From an uncultured Planctomycetota bacterium (lineage in GTDB: Bacteria; Planctomycetota; Phycisphaerae; UBA1845; Fen-1342), in the NCBI GenBank assembly GCA_900696525.1, contig CAADGL010000010.1, positions 124,001 to 188,000 on the forward strand: DNA of 64,000 nt, in the 5' to 3' direction. How positions within the stretch are numbered: the first letter of the stretch is position 1; each line of letters begins with the position of its first letter. The notes beneath the pieces were generated by a model. It was not told the origin of the DNA. It worked only from the letters and a program-made list of their open reading frames with translations, and ran no database searches. Below are positions 7,748 through 16,620 of the stretch, piece by piece. The translations under genes and the position numbers were made by a program.

Positions 7748-9286
7748 CTACTGCGCCGGTCCGCCCGGCGCGGCACCCGCGGGCACCGTCGTCGCCGGTG
7801 CGCTCGCGGGCGTGGCCAGAGCGGCCAGCTCATCCTCCGAGAACAGCCGCGTGAGAACCTCCGTCGCCCGCGCCGTCGCCAGCAGGTCTACATCCAGGGC
7901 CAGCGCCTGGCGCAACGCCGCGGCGGCGTCATCCTTGCGCGAACTCTTCGCGAATGCCAGCGACAACAGGAAGTACGCGGAGGCGCGGCGCGGCGCGGCG
8001 CGCGTCGCCAGGTCCAGGTGCTGGACGGCGGCGGTCACGTCCTGCCGCTCCAGGGCCTGGGCTGCCAGCGCCTCGTACGCCGGCGCGTAGCGCGCGTCCA
8101 CCGTCAGTGCCGCCTGAAGAAACCGCGCCGCTCCATCCGCGTCGCCGCGCCGCAGCGCCAGGATTCCCCTCCAGTACCAGCCCTCGGGCCGCGGCGCGTC
8201 CGGCGGCAGGGCCTCCAGCGTCTGCCGCGCGGCCTCGAAGGAGCGCGCGTTCAGCAGCGCCACGGCGCGCCAGAGGTTCACGTCGTAATCCGCCGGGTTC
8301 TGCTCGCGCAGGTACTCCAGGATGGCCAGCGCTTCGACGTTCTTGCGTTCATGAATGGCGGCAATCGCCCGCAGCAGGTCGAACTCGCCGCTCGCGCCGT
8401 CCACCTCGGCCAGGTCCGCGACCACGCGCCGAAGCACGTCCCAGCGTTCCAGCCGCACCGCCAGTTGTCCCAGCCGCCCCAGCTCACCCGCCGACAACCG
8501 CGGCGCGTGCGCCAGTTGATCCAGCAGGCTGTCGGCCTCCGCCGGCGCGGTCTCCGGGGGCGCCATCAGCGCCTCGGCCGCCAGGAGCTGGGCGGCGGGG
8601 GATCGCGGCGTGAGCTGCCAGAGCTGAAACGCCAGCGCGCGGGCTTCCTCCACGCGGCCTTCGAGCAGGCGGCGCCGGCCGACGATCTGGAGAAAGGCCA
8701 CGGGCGGCGTTCCGCGCTCCTCGGCGCCGAAGGCGAGCAACTCGGCCAGGGCATCGTCTCGCAGCAGCGCCGCCAGCGCCGCCAGCCGCGCATGCACCGC
8801 GCCGCTGAGCGCCGCCGAATGCTCCGGCAGCGTGGCCTGTGCCAGCAACTCGCGCGCGGCGCGCTCATCCACCAGCTCATACAACTGGTCCCGGCCGGGC
8901 CGCAGCACGCGGTCGAGCCGCGCGTCGACGACGCTGCTGGTCAGCGCCGCCGGCGGTTCTCCCGCGGCGTCCGCCCGCGGGGGCGGTGCTTCGCGCGCCG
9001 GCGCCGACGGCACAGTCACCGGAGAAGGCGCGGCCGCTTCCGTCTGGGGCGCGAGCTCGCGCTGGGGCGCAGGCGGGGCGGCGACGCGGCGGGCGAGCTG
9101 CTGCTCAACGGCGCCCTGCCGCGCGGCGAGTTCGCGCAGCGCCCTTCCCTGCCGCTCGACGACGCTGGCGCCAAACACGGCCAGTGCCACGACGAGCATC
9201 AGCAGCACCAGCGTGCTCACGAGCCACAGCACGTACAAGCGCTCGATGGCGCCGGCGGAACGCGGGGGTCGTGTCGCGGTGAACAT
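7748..9286 (-). CDS. Membrane-anchored TPR protein
   Basis: A 512-residue protein with one N-terminal transmembrane segment (YVLWLVSTLVLLMLVVALAVFGASVV), a short coiled-coil-like stretch (GRALRELAARQGAVEQQLARRV) and a Pro/Ala-rich linker. A long alpha-helical region follows with tetratricopeptide-type repeats, clearest in the second half (PEGWYWRGILALRRGDADGA, ARYAPAYEALAAQALERQDVT and ASAYFLLSLAFAKSSRKDDA). It probably acts as an envelope scaffold, with most of the protein on one side of the membrane. The start has GGAGGA upstream. It sits 28 nt behind the small membrane protein gene in a minus-strand operon that also encodes a DnaJ-type chaperone, suggesting a role in protein assembly or quality control, though the substrate is unknown. 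Confidence 0.72.
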   Translation of the reverse strand: MFTATRPPRSAGAIERLYVLWLVSTLVLLMLVVALAVFGASVVERQGRALRELAARQGAVEQQLARRVAAPPAPQRELAPQTEAAAPSPVTVPSAPAREAPPPRADAAGEPPAALTSSVVDARLDRVLRPGRDQLYELVDERAARELLAQATLPEHSAALSGAVHARLAALAALLRDDALAELLAFGAEERGTPPVAFLQIVGRRRLLEGRVEEARALAFQLWQLTPRSPAAQLLAAEALMAPPETAPAEADSLLDQLAHAPRLSAGELGRLGQLAVRLERWDVLRRVVADLAEVDGASGEFDLLRAIAAIHERKNVEALAILEYLREQNPADYDVNLWRAVALLNARSFEAARQTLEALPPDAPRPEGWYWRGILALRRGDADGAARFLQAALTVDARYAPAYEALAAQALERQDVTAAVQHLDLATRAAPRRASAYFLLSLAFAKSSRKDDAAAALRQALALDVDLLATARATEVLTRLFSEDELAALATPASAPATTVPAGAAPGGPAQ

Positions 9287-9314
9287 GCCAGGAATCCTCC
9301 GGCGTTTCGCCCTC

Positions 9315-9695
9315 TCAACCGGCCCCCGGCTTCGGGCCCGGAGCCTCGCCGTCGTCCGGCTCGCGCGTCGCCTGGTCGATCTGCTCCGACGTCAGGCGAT
9401 AGTTGGACCACGCGTCAACGTAGATAGACGCCCGTGGAGCGCGCTTCGCCGGCAGAGCGCGCCGCAGAATCCGCATCAGCACGTACGAGATTCCCAGGAA
9501 GGCCAGCAGTCCCACCGCCGCCGTCGCCAGCACCAGGTACAGGAGCACGAGCCGCTTCTCGCGCTCCAGCCGGGTCGCCGCCGCACCAGCGGCGCTCACC
9601 GGCTGCGTCGTGGGCGCGCTCGTTGGCGCCGACGCCGGCAGGGCGCCGGTGGCGAGCGTCAACGCCAGCAGCGCGGGTATCGCGCACGTCCTCAT
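9315..9695 (-). CDS. Small single-pass membrane protein
   Basis: A 126-residue protein I do not recognise. It has a signal peptide (MRTCAIPALLALTLATGALPASA), a short Thr/Ala/Pro linker, a transmembrane helix (LVLLYLVLATAAVGLLAFLGISYVLM) flanked by basic residues, and a polar C-terminal tail of about 45 residues (ASIYVDAWSNYRLTSEQIDQA...) that would lie in the cytoplasm. Its start codon overlaps the stop of the dnaJ-like gene as ATGA, so the two are translationally coupled. The neighbour that follows is a TPR membrane protein, so the two may form a membrane complex. That is inference from order only. Confidence 0.6.
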   Translation of the reverse strand: MRTCAIPALLALTLATGALPASAPTSAPTTQPVSAAGAAATRLEREKRLVLLYLVLATAAVGLLAFLGISYVLMRILRRALPAKRAPRASIYVDAWSNYRLTSEQIDQATREPDDGEAPGPKPGAG

Positions 9696-10624
9696 TTCGC
9701 CTCGGCCCCGGCGCGCACGCGCGGCTCCAGTTCAGCCTCCAGCCGGCGGATCAGCTCGCGCGCCGTCTCCGACAACTCGCGCGGTACGGTCACCTGGACC
9801 ACCGCGTAAAGGTCCCCCGGCTCGCCGCCGCGCGGGTCCGGCACGCCCTTGCCGCGCAGCCTCAGGCGCGTGCCGCTGGTGGCGCCCGGCGGCACCTTGA
9901 TGCGCACCGGACCGTCCAGCGTCCGCACCGCGGCGCTGCCGCCCAGCGCCGCCTGCGGGAAGCTCACCGGCAGGTCGACGACGAGGTCGCGGCCCTCGCG
10001 GCGGAAGTGCGCATCCGGCCGGACGCGGCAGACGATGATCAGGTGGCCGCGGCCGCCGGGCCCGGGGTTCCCACGGCCGCGCACGCGGATCCGCTGCCCG
10101 TCGGTGACGCCGGGCGGGATGCGGAACTCGATCCGCTCCGACGTGCCGTCCGCCCCACGCAGGTGAACCTCGCGCGTCGTTCCCCGGATCGACTCCTCGA
10201 AGCTGACCTCCACGCTGTGCTCCACGTCGCCTCCGCGGGCCGCCGTTGACCCCGTCCGCGCCGTGTAGCCGGCGGCGCCCTGCGGTCCGCGGCGGAAGAA
10301 CTGCTCGAAGATGCTGCCGAGGTCGCCGAGAGAGTCGAAGCCGAAATGGACGCCGACGGCGTCATCGTCGCCGCGCGGCGACCACGAGCGGAACTCGGGC
10401 GTTGGTCCGCCGGCGCCGAAGCGGTCGTACTGCGCCCGGCGCTGCGGGTCGCCGAGGACCTCGTACGCCGCCTGAATCTCCTTGAAGCGCTGCTCGGCGA
10501 CCTTGCTGCCGGGGTTGCGATCGGGGTGATGCGCCTTGGCGAGCCGCCGGTAGGCGCGTTTCACTTCGTCCTGAGACGCGGTGCGGCTGACACCGAGGAT
10601 TTCGTACGGGTCCTTGCTCGACAT
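9692..10624 (-). CDS. DnaJ/CbpA-type co-chaperone
   Basis: A 310-residue Hsp40 co-chaperone that would stimulate DnaK ATPase in the cytosol. The J domain is at the N-terminus with HPD at residues 33-35 and the DPYEILGV...DEVKRAYRRLAKAHHPDRNPG signature. A glycine/phenylalanine-containing linker follows (FGFDSLGDLGSIFEQFF). The C-terminal substrate-binding domains are recognisable by VEVSFEESIRGTTREV, IPPGVTDGQRIRVRGRGNPG and VPPGATSGTRLRLRGKGVPD. The four CxxCxGxG zinc motifs of DnaJ are absent, so this is a class II (CbpA-like) protein rather than DnaJ itself. No dnaK or grpE is near. It is the second gene of a minus-strand operon, 85 nt behind the thioredoxin-fold gene, and couples to the next gene through an ATGA overlap. 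Confidence 0.9.
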   Translation of the reverse strand: MSSKDPYEILGVSRTASQDEVKRAYRRLAKAHHPDRNPGSKVAEQRFKEIQAAYEVLGDPQRRAQYDRFGAGGPTPEFRSWSPRGDDDAVGVHFGFDSLGDLGSIFEQFFRRGPQGAAGYTARTGSTAARGGDVEHSVEVSFEESIRGTTREVHLRGADGTSERIEFRIPPGVTDGQRIRVRGRGNPGPGGRGHLIIVCRVRPDAHFRREGRDLVVDLPVSFPQAALGGSAAVRTLDGPVRIKVPPGATSGTRLRLRGKGVPDPRGGEPGDLYAVVQVTVPRELSETARELIRRLEAELEPRVRAGAEAK

Positions 10625-10709
10625 TCCTTGACAGACTCCAGCGGGCGCCGGCCGCCGCCGATGGGCCGTGCGCGGCGGCGGGCGTTCGAGGCCGGCGGCG
10701 CGGGCCTGG

Positions 10710-11930
10710 TCAGCGCAGGGTCTTCAGCATATCGACGGCCTCGCGCTCGTAGCGCGTGTTCGGATAGCCGTCGAGGATCTTGCGCAGATACCCTTCGGCG
10801 TCCTGGCGCCGGCCGCGGGCGATCGCGGTGCGGGCCTGGGCCAGCAGCGTTTCGCACTCGCCCTTGGCGATGTGGTCGCGCAGGATGGCGGCCACCGCGG
10901 TCTGGGCCTGCATGCGTTGCAGAATGCCCTCGGCAATCGGGACGACCTCGGTGTCCGGACAGTCCCTCTTGATCTTCTGAAGGGCGTCGTAGGCGGCGCC
11001 GAAGTCCTGGGCGATGATGCGCTCGCGCGCCGTGGACAGCAGCTTCGCGGCTTCCACCAGCCGCGTGTTGCCGGTCATGATCTTGGCGACCTCGTCGTAC
11101 TGATTCTTGAGGCTCTGCAACCGCTTGCGGCTGTCGCGCGCGATCTCCGCGCCCTGGAAGGTGCGTACGATCCAGCGCAGGTTGCTGACCGCCTTGTCGT
11201 AGTTCTTGTCGTCGACCATCTGCTCGGCTTCGCTCAGCTTGTCGCGGCCGATCATGTCGATCAGCTCGAGCATGTCCTGGCACTTGGCCTTCAGCGGGTC
11301 GCCCGTCACGGCGTGCTCGTACGCCTCGCGCGCCGCCACGAAGGCCCGGCGGAAGTCGCGGTCGCGCAGCGCGTTGCGCGCTTCCTCCAGCCGCCGATGC
11401 ACCACGATCACTTCGCTCGGCCGCGTGCGGCTGGGCGGCGTGTCGGCCAGGATGTCGAAGATCACGCGCACGACCTCCTCGGTCGGCTCGCCGGAGTACT
11501 GGATCTTTCCGTGCGGGTCGATCACCACGCAGCGCGGGAACGACTCGATGCGGTACTCCTCGTACGCCTTGCACTCCAGCGCCACGGGGAAGGTCGCCTT
11601 TTCCTGCTTGAGCGTGCGCTCGACCTGGCTGCGGGCCGCGTCCGTCACGCCGATGCACATCACCCCCATGTTCCGCCCGAGGACGCGGTGGTTGTGGACG
11701 ATGTTGATCTCCTTCATCGCGACTTCGCCGCCGCGATGCCACGAGACCCAGAAGTACAGCACGACCACCAGCCCGCGCATGTCCTTCAGCGACAGCGGCT
11801 CTTCCGCGTTGTACCAGTCCTTCGCCTCCAGATCGGGCGCATACGTCCCTTTCTCCAGGTCCGCCAGCACCGGACGCGTTCCGGCCAGCATGCACCCCAG
11901 TAGAACCGGCAGCAGCAATACCATCCGCAT
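10710..11930 (-). CDS. Exported thioredoxin-fold protein without CxxC, plus helical repeats
   Basis: A 406-residue exported protein. After a signal peptide ([23 protein letters not shown]) comes an AhpC/TlpA-type thioredoxin domain: [21 protein letters not shown], then [20 protein letters not shown] and [14 protein letters not shown] with the usual cis-proline. Where redox-active members carry WCxxC, this protein has W-H-R-G-G, so both catalytic cysteines are missing and disulfide chemistry is unlikely. The second half is helical, with repeat-like segments ([40 protein letters not shown]) resembling TPR. ATG 11930 has GGGAG about 8 nt upstream; the frame extends upstream without support. It heads a five-gene minus-strand run with the DnaJ-like gene next. 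Confidence 0.75.
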   Translation of the reverse strand: MRMVLLLPVLLGCMLAGTRPVLADLEKGTYAPDLEAKDWYNAEEPLSLKDMRGLVVVLYFWVSWHRGGEVAMKEINIVHNHRVLGRNMGVMCIGVTDAARSQVERTLKQEKATFPVALECKAYEEYRIESFPRCVVIDPHGKIQYSGEPTEEVVRVIFDILADTPPSRTRPSEVIVVHRRLEEARNALRDRDFRRAFVAAREAYEHAVTGDPLKAKCQDMLELIDMIGRDKLSEAEQMVDDKNYDKAVSNLRWIVRTFQGAEIARDSRKRLQSLKNQYDEVAKIMTGNTRLVEAAKLLSTARERIIAQDFGAAYDALQKIKRDCPDTEVVPIAEGILQRMQAQTAVAAILRDHIAKGECETLLAQARTAIARGRRQDAEGYLRKILDGYPNTRYEREAVDMLKTLR

Positions 11931-12167
11931 GACTGGTCTCCCGTGATCCGGCGCACAACCCGACCGCGGCCGCGCGCCTTTCCAGACGGGCGCAGCCGGC
12001 GACGCCCTCGCGAACCAACAGATTATAACCGCCTGGGCCGCAACCGGCAGCCCTCTGCGCCCGCCAGGGCGCGCTCTCAAGCCTCGCCTCCCCGCCGCCC
12101 TGAGCCCGCTGGCCGCCGGTTGAAGCCGTTGGCGCCGCCTCCCCTCCCCGAGCGGGCCCTCCGGCGC

Positions 12168-12173
12168 TATAAT
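12168..12173 (+). promoter_or_regulatory. -10 element upstream of nuoA
   Basis: A consensus TATAAT lies 52 nt before the preferred nuoA start. No matching -35 hexamer was found at the usual spacing. Transcription would begin near 12180, giving a leader of about 45 nt. Confidence 0.5.
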
Positions 12174-12225
12174 CGCGGGCCTGTAGGACCAGCGGGCCGG
12201 CGCCCGCTGGATGCAAGGAGCGCGT

Positions 12226-12639
12226 GTGCTCGCCGTTGCCGAATTCGCCCCGGTTGCGATCCTGCTCGCCGCGCTTGTGCTCATCGCCGGCGCCATCCTC
12301 GCCGCCTCGCACCTGATCGGCCCGCGCCGCAGCGGTCCGGTCAAGGACATCCCCTACGAATCCGGCGTCGATCCCATCGGCGACGCCCGCCGCCGCTTCA
12401 ACGTGCGGTTCTATCTCGTTGCGGTCCTGTTCCTGGTCTTCGACGTCGAGATCATCTTTCTGTACCCGTGGGCGGTGCTGTTCCTGAAGGTCGCGCAGGG
12501 CTCGATCGCCGACGTGGCCGGTTTCGAGTCGCTCGGCTATGGTCCGGGCTTCCTCGCCGCCTCGGTCGGATTCTTCTTCTTCCTGCTGGCGGCCGGTTTC
12601 GTCTACGAGTGGCGCAAGGGGGTCTTCCAGTGGGATTGA
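12226..12639 (+). CDS. nuoA: NADH-quinone oxidoreductase subunit A
   Basis: NuoA is a small membrane subunit of respiratory complex I. The protein has three hydrophobic helices: [40 protein letters not shown] and [20 protein letters not shown]. It also carries the conserved loop [20 protein letters not shown] and ends [10 protein letters not shown], typical of the family. An ATG at 12211 is in frame, but AAGGAG at 12215-12220 lies downstream of it and is correctly spaced for GTG 12226, so I take the GTG as the real start (137 residues). The stop overlaps the nuoB start by 10 nt. The usual following genes nuoC to nuoN are not next; after nuoB the strand switches. Confidence 0.95.
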   Translation: MLAVAEFAPVAILLAALVLIAGAILAASHLIGPRRSGPVKDIPYESGVDPIGDARRRFNVRFYLVAVLFLVFDVEIIFLYPWAVLFLKVAQGSIADVAGFESLGYGPGFLAASVGFFFFLLAAGFVYEWRKGVFQWD

Positions 12640-13214
12640 CGGGCACCGACGCCGGACCCGGGCCGGGTTTCTCGACGACGCGGCTGGACTACGCCGTCGA
12701 CATGATCAAGAAGCACGGCATCAACTGGTGCCGGAAGAACAGTCTCTGGCCGATGCCCTTCGCCACGGCCTGCTGCGGCATCGAGTTCATGGCGACCGCC
12801 TCCAGCCGCTACGACATCGCCCGCTTCGGCTCCGAGCGACCCAGCTTCAGCCCGCGCCAGGCCGACCTGCTCATCGTCGCCGGCCGCGTCGTCATGAAGA
12901 TGCTGCCCGTGCTCCAACGCATCTATCAGCAGATCGCCGAGCCCAAGTGGGTCGTGTCGATGGGCGCCTGCGCGTCTTCCGGCGGCGTCTTCGACACCTA
13001 CGCGGTGATTCAGGGCATCGACCAGTTTGTCCCGGTTGATGTCTATCTGCCCGGCTGTCCGCCACGGCCCGAAACCGTCCTCGAAGGGCTCATGGCGATC
13101 CAGCGCATCGTCACCGAAGACGGCGTGAGGAGCAGCGGCGAGCGCGGGCGCGGCATGGGCCTTGTCGTAACGCCGCCGCAGGTCGTCCAGCTCACGAGAC
13201 CCGGCCACAACTGA
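12630..13214 (+). CDS. nuoB: NADH-quinone oxidoreductase subunit B
   Basis: NuoB carries iron-sulfur cluster N2, the last electron carrier before quinone in complex I. The protein is 194 residues. The N2 ligands are visible: adjacent cysteines in [12 protein letters not shown], one in [13 protein letters not shown] and one in [16 protein letters not shown]. Other family segments are [38 protein letters not shown] and [10 protein letters not shown]. The start is GTG 12630, overlapping the nuoA stop, with TTG 12636 as an alternative; translational coupling to nuoA is likely. The C-terminus has a 30-residue tail after the conserved part. No nuoC follows, as a minus-strand polysaccharide gene ends 9 nt away. 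Confidence 0.96.
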   Translation: MGLTGTDAGPGPGFSTTRLDYAVDMIKKHGINWCRKNSLWPMPFATACCGIEFMATASSRYDIARFGSERPSFSPRQADLLIVAGRVVMKMLPVLQRIYQQIAEPKWVVSMGACASSGGVFDTYAVIQGIDQFVPVDVYLPGCPPRPETVLEGLMAIQRIVTEDGVRSSGERGRGMGLVVTPPQVVQLTRPGHN

Positions 13215-13223
13215 CGCCGCGCC

Positions 13224-15383
13224 TCAGGACGGGGCGCCCACCGCCCCGGCCGTGGTGGCGTTGAAGACCGTTCCGGCGAGGCGGGCGCCGAGCGTGCGCA
13301 GCGCCGCCAGCGCCTCGGCGATATCGCTCCGCAGACAGTGCCCCTCCCGCGCGACGAAGATCACCGCGTCGCTCTCGCACGCCAGGCTGAGCGCGACCGG
13401 GTCGCCCGGCAGCGGCGGCCCGTCGACAAGCACCAGCTCGTGCCTCTCGCAGAGCCGGGCAAGCAGCGTGCCCACCTTCGCCGCGAGCAGCGCCGTATCC
13501 CCCGGTCCCAGCGGCGCGGCCAGGCCCAGCACGTCGAGACCGGTCGTCTGCGTCTTGCGCACGAACTCAAGCGGCGATGCACTGCTCAGGGCGGACAGCA
13601 GATCCTGGCCGGCTTCCGGCACGCCGAGCCGCAGCGTCACCGCCGGCCGGTGCGGGTTCGCATCCACCAGCAGCAAGCGGCAGCCCGCCGCGGCCAGGCT
13701 GCGCGCCAGCAACGTGGCCACGGTCGTATTGCCCGCGCCGGCGGCCGCACTGGTCACGGTGATCACCGTTGAATGGCCGTCGGCCAGCCGCTCGAGCAAC
13801 GCGTCGCGGATGTAGCGGATCGCCGCCGCTTCCTCGGCGTCGCTTCGCCCGTTGCCCGATTCGGCTCTCAACGGAAGCTGCCCGCGGAACGGCGCAGGCC
13901 GGCGGCGCTCATCGCCCAGCGGTGAACCCGATGCAAGAGGCGCTCCGGCCGCCGGGCTGACGGGCGCACCAGCGGCGATGCGGCGCGGCCGCCTGACGCC
14001 GACCAGCGCCGCCACGATCGCCGCGACCGCGAGCACGATGATCGAAAGGCCCTGCCGCCGCCGCTCGTCGGGCCGCTCGGGCGGATAGGCGGGCATAATG
14101 GCGCGCACGACGTCCGCCGGCGGGATCGCGGAGACGGGCTCGGCGCGTTCGCGGACGATCGCGTCGAGCTCGGCCCGCACTTCGTCGATGCGGCTGAGCT
14201 TGCCCGACAATTGTTCGGCGGCCTCGAAGGAGTCGTTGAGCTCGCGCGAGCGGCGCGCGATGAGCGCATCGAGCGACGCGTGCTTCGCGGTGAGCTGGTC
14301 GATCCGCTGTCTGAGCACCACCGCCGACCCCCGCGCATCGAGGGTTGCCTCCTCGCCGCCGGCCACCTGGCGCGCGTCGAGCTCGCGCGTGCGCTGCTCG
14401 AGCGCCGCTTCGAGCTGCCGGATCGTGTGCCGGGCGGCGACGATGCGCGGGTGCTGCTCGCCGAAATGAGCGAGCGCGGCCTCGAGCTCGCCGCGGGCTT
14501 CTTCCAGCGCGGCGGCCCGGCGGCGCCACTCGGCATCCTGCCCGTAGGCGCGGGCCGCGGGTCGGCTCGTCGGGCCGCTTGGGGCCGGCTCCGCTTCGGC
14601 CTGCGCCAGCCGCGCCCGTGCGTCCGCAAGCTCAAGCTCGATCCCGTCGCGCTGCCGGAGCAGCTCTTCGATCCCCAGGCGCAGCCGCGTGATCAGCTCC
14701 TGCGGGCTGATGACGCGCAGCCGCCGTCGAAGCTCGTCGACTTCGCCTTGCAACGCGCGCAGCTCGGCCCGCAGCGCCGCCTCCTCGCGCGAACGGTCCG
14801 GCGCGCTTGGCGCCGGCTGCGAGCCCGCCGACTCCGTCAATCGCCGGGCGTACTCCTCCACCACCGCCGTGGCGAGCAGCGCCGCCGCCGCCGCGTCGTC
14901 GAGCACGACCTCGGCCTCGATCACGCCGGGCGCGTCCCCCGGCCTGGCGAGCAGCGCGCCGGCGAGTCTCTCGTGCGCCGAGCGGCGCGGCCACCATGAG
15001 ACCGCGGTGCTTCCCCTGCCCAGGGCGCCGCTCTCGCGCACGTCCGCGCGATTCGCGACCGCCGCCAGCACCCCGGGGGACGTCATCCGCCGCGCGTGCA
15101 GCCACGTCGTCGACGGCGCGTCTCCATTGGCGACCGGCTGCAACTCAAGGCTCGCGACAGCGCGATACAGCGGCGGGACGAGCACCCAAACCAGGCTCAG
15201 GCCGGCGCCGCTCAGCAGAACAAAGACCACGACGGCTGCCAGCGAGCGCCTGAGCGGCCCAGCGCCCGGGTCGTGCAGCATATCGGGCCCTCGCGGGGAC
15301 GGTGTAGCGCGCGGGCCCGGCTCCGGCGGCGCGGGGGGCGCGTGGCGCCCCGGTTTCAGGGAAGGTTTCTCGGGAGTCGTCAA
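13224..15383 (-). CDS. Wzc/GumC-like chain-length protein with degenerate kinase domain
   Basis: A 719-residue polysaccharide co-polymerase fused to a BY-kinase-like ATPase domain, the type that controls chain length of exported glycans at the inner membrane. A proline-rich N-terminal tail precedes transmembrane helix 1 (LAAVVVFVLLSGAGLSLVWVLVPPLY), then a long periplasmic coiled coil (roughly residues 195-415) and helix 2 (GLSIIVLAVAAIVAALVGV). The C-terminal ATPase has Walker A' (CRLLLVDANPHRP) and Walker B (HELVLVDGPPLPGDP). Its Walker A reads GAGNTT rather than GxGKT/S: the lysine codon is AAT at 13728-13730. There is no tyrosine-rich tail. It may be an inactive regulatory relative. The start is TTG 15383 with GCGGAG upstream; ATG 15281 is an alternative. 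Confidence 0.8.
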   Translation of the reverse strand: MTTPEKPSLKPGRHAPPAPPEPGPRATPSPRGPDMLHDPGAGPLRRSLAAVVVFVLLSGAGLSLVWVLVPPLYRAVASLELQPVANGDAPSTTWLHARRMTSPGVLAAVANRADVRESGALGRGSTAVSWWPRRSAHERLAGALLARPGDAPGVIEAEVVLDDAAAAALLATAVVEEYARRLTESAGSQPAPSAPDRSREEAALRAELRALQGEVDELRRRLRVISPQELITRLRLGIEELLRQRDGIELELADARARLAQAEAEPAPSGPTSRPAARAYGQDAEWRRRAAALEEARGELEAALAHFGEQHPRIVAARHTIRQLEAALEQRTRELDARQVAGGEEATLDARGSAVVLRQRIDQLTAKHASLDALIARRSRELNDSFEAAEQLSGKLSRIDEVRAELDAIVRERAEPVSAIPPADVVRAIMPAYPPERPDERRRQGLSIIVLAVAAIVAALVGVRRPRRIAAGAPVSPAAGAPLASGSPLGDERRRPAPFRGQLPLRAESGNGRSDAEEAAAIRYIRDALLERLADGHSTVITVTSAAAGAGNTTVATLLARSLAAAGCRLLLVDANPHRPAVTLRLGVPEAGQDLLSALSSASPLEFVRKTQTTGLDVLGLAAPLGPGDTALLAAKVGTLLARLCERHELVLVDGPPLPGDPVALSLACESDAVIFVAREGHCLRSDIAEALAALRTLGARLAGTVFNATTAGAVGAPS

Positions 15384-15603
15384 TCAGGCGCTCCGCTGCG
15401 GCAACGGCCTCAGGAAGCAAGCCGCGCCGTGGCCGCGGAATCCGCCCGCCCGGGGGCATTCCGGCGGCGCAGAAACTGCCGGCGGCGGCGCGCGCACACT
15501 GTAAGTGTCGGAAGATCGTAGGCGTTGCGTGAAAAGCCGCCGGCGGCGCCCCGGAGCACAGGGCAGCATTCCGGCCCTGGTGTCCCACATCGTACTATCC
15601 GTC

Positions 15604-15632
15604 TTTCACGCCCGGCCCCGATCGGCTATACT
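15604..15632 (+). promoter_or_regulatory. Promoter of the 243-residue dockerin protein gene
   Basis: TTTCAC (15604-15609), a 17-bp spacer and TATACT (15627-15632) form a plausible housekeeping-type promoter. Transcription would start about 38 nt before the ATG at 15677, leaving room for the strong GGAGGAGG ribosome-binding site. Confidence 0.5.
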
Positions 15633-15676
15633 TCGCATTCGGGCGACAAATCGCTTTGCCTTGGAGGAGGAGAACG

Positions 15677-16408
15677 ATGAGAGCCATTGTCAGCAGCGCG
15701 CTCGCGCTCCTTTGCCTAGCCCAGGCCGCGCTCGCCAGCGACTACTGGTTCTACCGCTACGCCTTCGGCCCCGAGGGCTGCGGCTGCAATGCCGGCCACC
15801 TTGGCGCTCACCCGGCGGGCACCGATGACTACGACCCGGCGCTTGACTTCCCCTTCTTCTCCCAGGAGGAGGGCTACGCCGCCGTCTACCACGAGCAGGG
15901 CGTCAACGGCTGGACCGGCCCGACCGACTTCTACAGGCACGACCTGCGCTCCGGCGTGCCCATCGACCAATCCAAGACCTGGGAGCCGGTCTATGTTTGG
16001 GCGTCGGACTTCTTCGAGCCCGAGACCATGATCTTCGGCATGCAGCCTCACCCGAACCTGCACCCGTCCACGAGCCGCCGCTGGTTCCTCACGCTCGAGG
16101 CCGTGCCGCAGGGCGTCCTCAACGCGCCGGCCGTCGGCACACGCTGGATGCTTCCCAGCAACTACGACCTGTTCCTCCTTGAGCTGCCGACCGTCCGCCC
16201 CGCCGACGGCCGCGACGGCTACCGCTTCTCCGTCAAGATCGCGCCGGTCGGCGACCTCACCGGCGACGACTGCGTCGACCAGGCCGACCTCGGCCAGCTC
16301 CTCGCGGCGTACGGCGTCTCGGCGAACGGGGACTTCACCGGCGACGGCATCACCGACCAGGCGGACCTGGGCATTCTCCTGAGCGCGTACGGGAACGGCT
16401 GCGAGTAA
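15677..16408 (+). CDS. Secreted dockerin-repeat protein
   Basis: A 243-residue exported protein of unknown function. It begins with a Sec signal peptide (MRAIVSSALALLCLAQAALAS). The middle domain is rich in aromatic residues (DYWFYRYAFGPEGCGCNAG, YDPALDFPFFSQEEGYAAVY and WFLTLEAVPQGVLNAPAVGT) and resembles nothing I can name. Two dockerin type I calcium loops close the protein: VGDLTGDDCVDQADLGQLLA and NGDFTGDGITDQADLGILLS. The ATG at 15677 is preceded by GGAGGAGG with 6 nt spacing, one of the strongest ribosome-binding sites in the window. The gene stands alone: a minus-strand gene lies upstream, and repeats lie downstream. It is one of three proteins here sharing the same C-terminal module. 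Confidence 0.85.
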   Translation: MRAIVSSALALLCLAQAALASDYWFYRYAFGPEGCGCNAGHLGAHPAGTDDYDPALDFPFFSQEEGYAAVYHEQGVNGWTGPTDFYRHDLRSGVPIDQSKTWEPVYVWASDFFEPETMIFGMQPHPNLHPSTSRRWFLTLEAVPQGVLNAPAVGTRWMLPSNYDLFLLELPTVRPADGRDGYRFSVKIAPVGDLTGDDCVDQADLGQLLAAYGVSANGDFTGDGITDQADLGILLSAYGNGCE

Positions 16409-16440
16409 TCGCAGGGGATGGAAGCCACGAGCGCCAGCGG

Positions 16441-16520
16441 GCGCGAGTCGCGAGGCGCGTACGAGCCGCGAGCGCAAGCAGGCGCGAGTCGCGAGGCGCG
16501 TAGGAGCCGCGAGCGCAAGC
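16441..16520 (+). repeat. 39-bp direct repeat pair carrying the dispersed GC element
   Basis: Two 39-bp copies at 16441-16479 and 16482-16520 differ at one base (C versus G at the 22nd position). Each ends with the element also found at 1033-1050, 24181-24198 and 24490-24507, here in the opposite orientation. The pair begins about 30 nt after the stop codon of the dockerin gene. Confidence 0.85.
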
Positions 16521-16620
16521 GCATGTCCTGACGGTTCGCATTGCGAACGTGGAGCGCGTGGAGGTAGCGCGCGGACGGACAAAGACGGGCCCAAGGCTTC
16601 GTCGCGCACCGGCGGCTCAT

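Noticed and set aside
7316..9427. 703-codon plus-strand frame
   Set aside because: It is antisense to the TPR and zinc-ribbon genes; its translation is Arg/Pro-rich with no family signature, typical of GC-rich shadow frames.
12211..12225. ATG 12211 as nuoA start
   Set aside because: The AAGGAG ribosome-binding site lies after it and is correctly spaced for GTG 12226.
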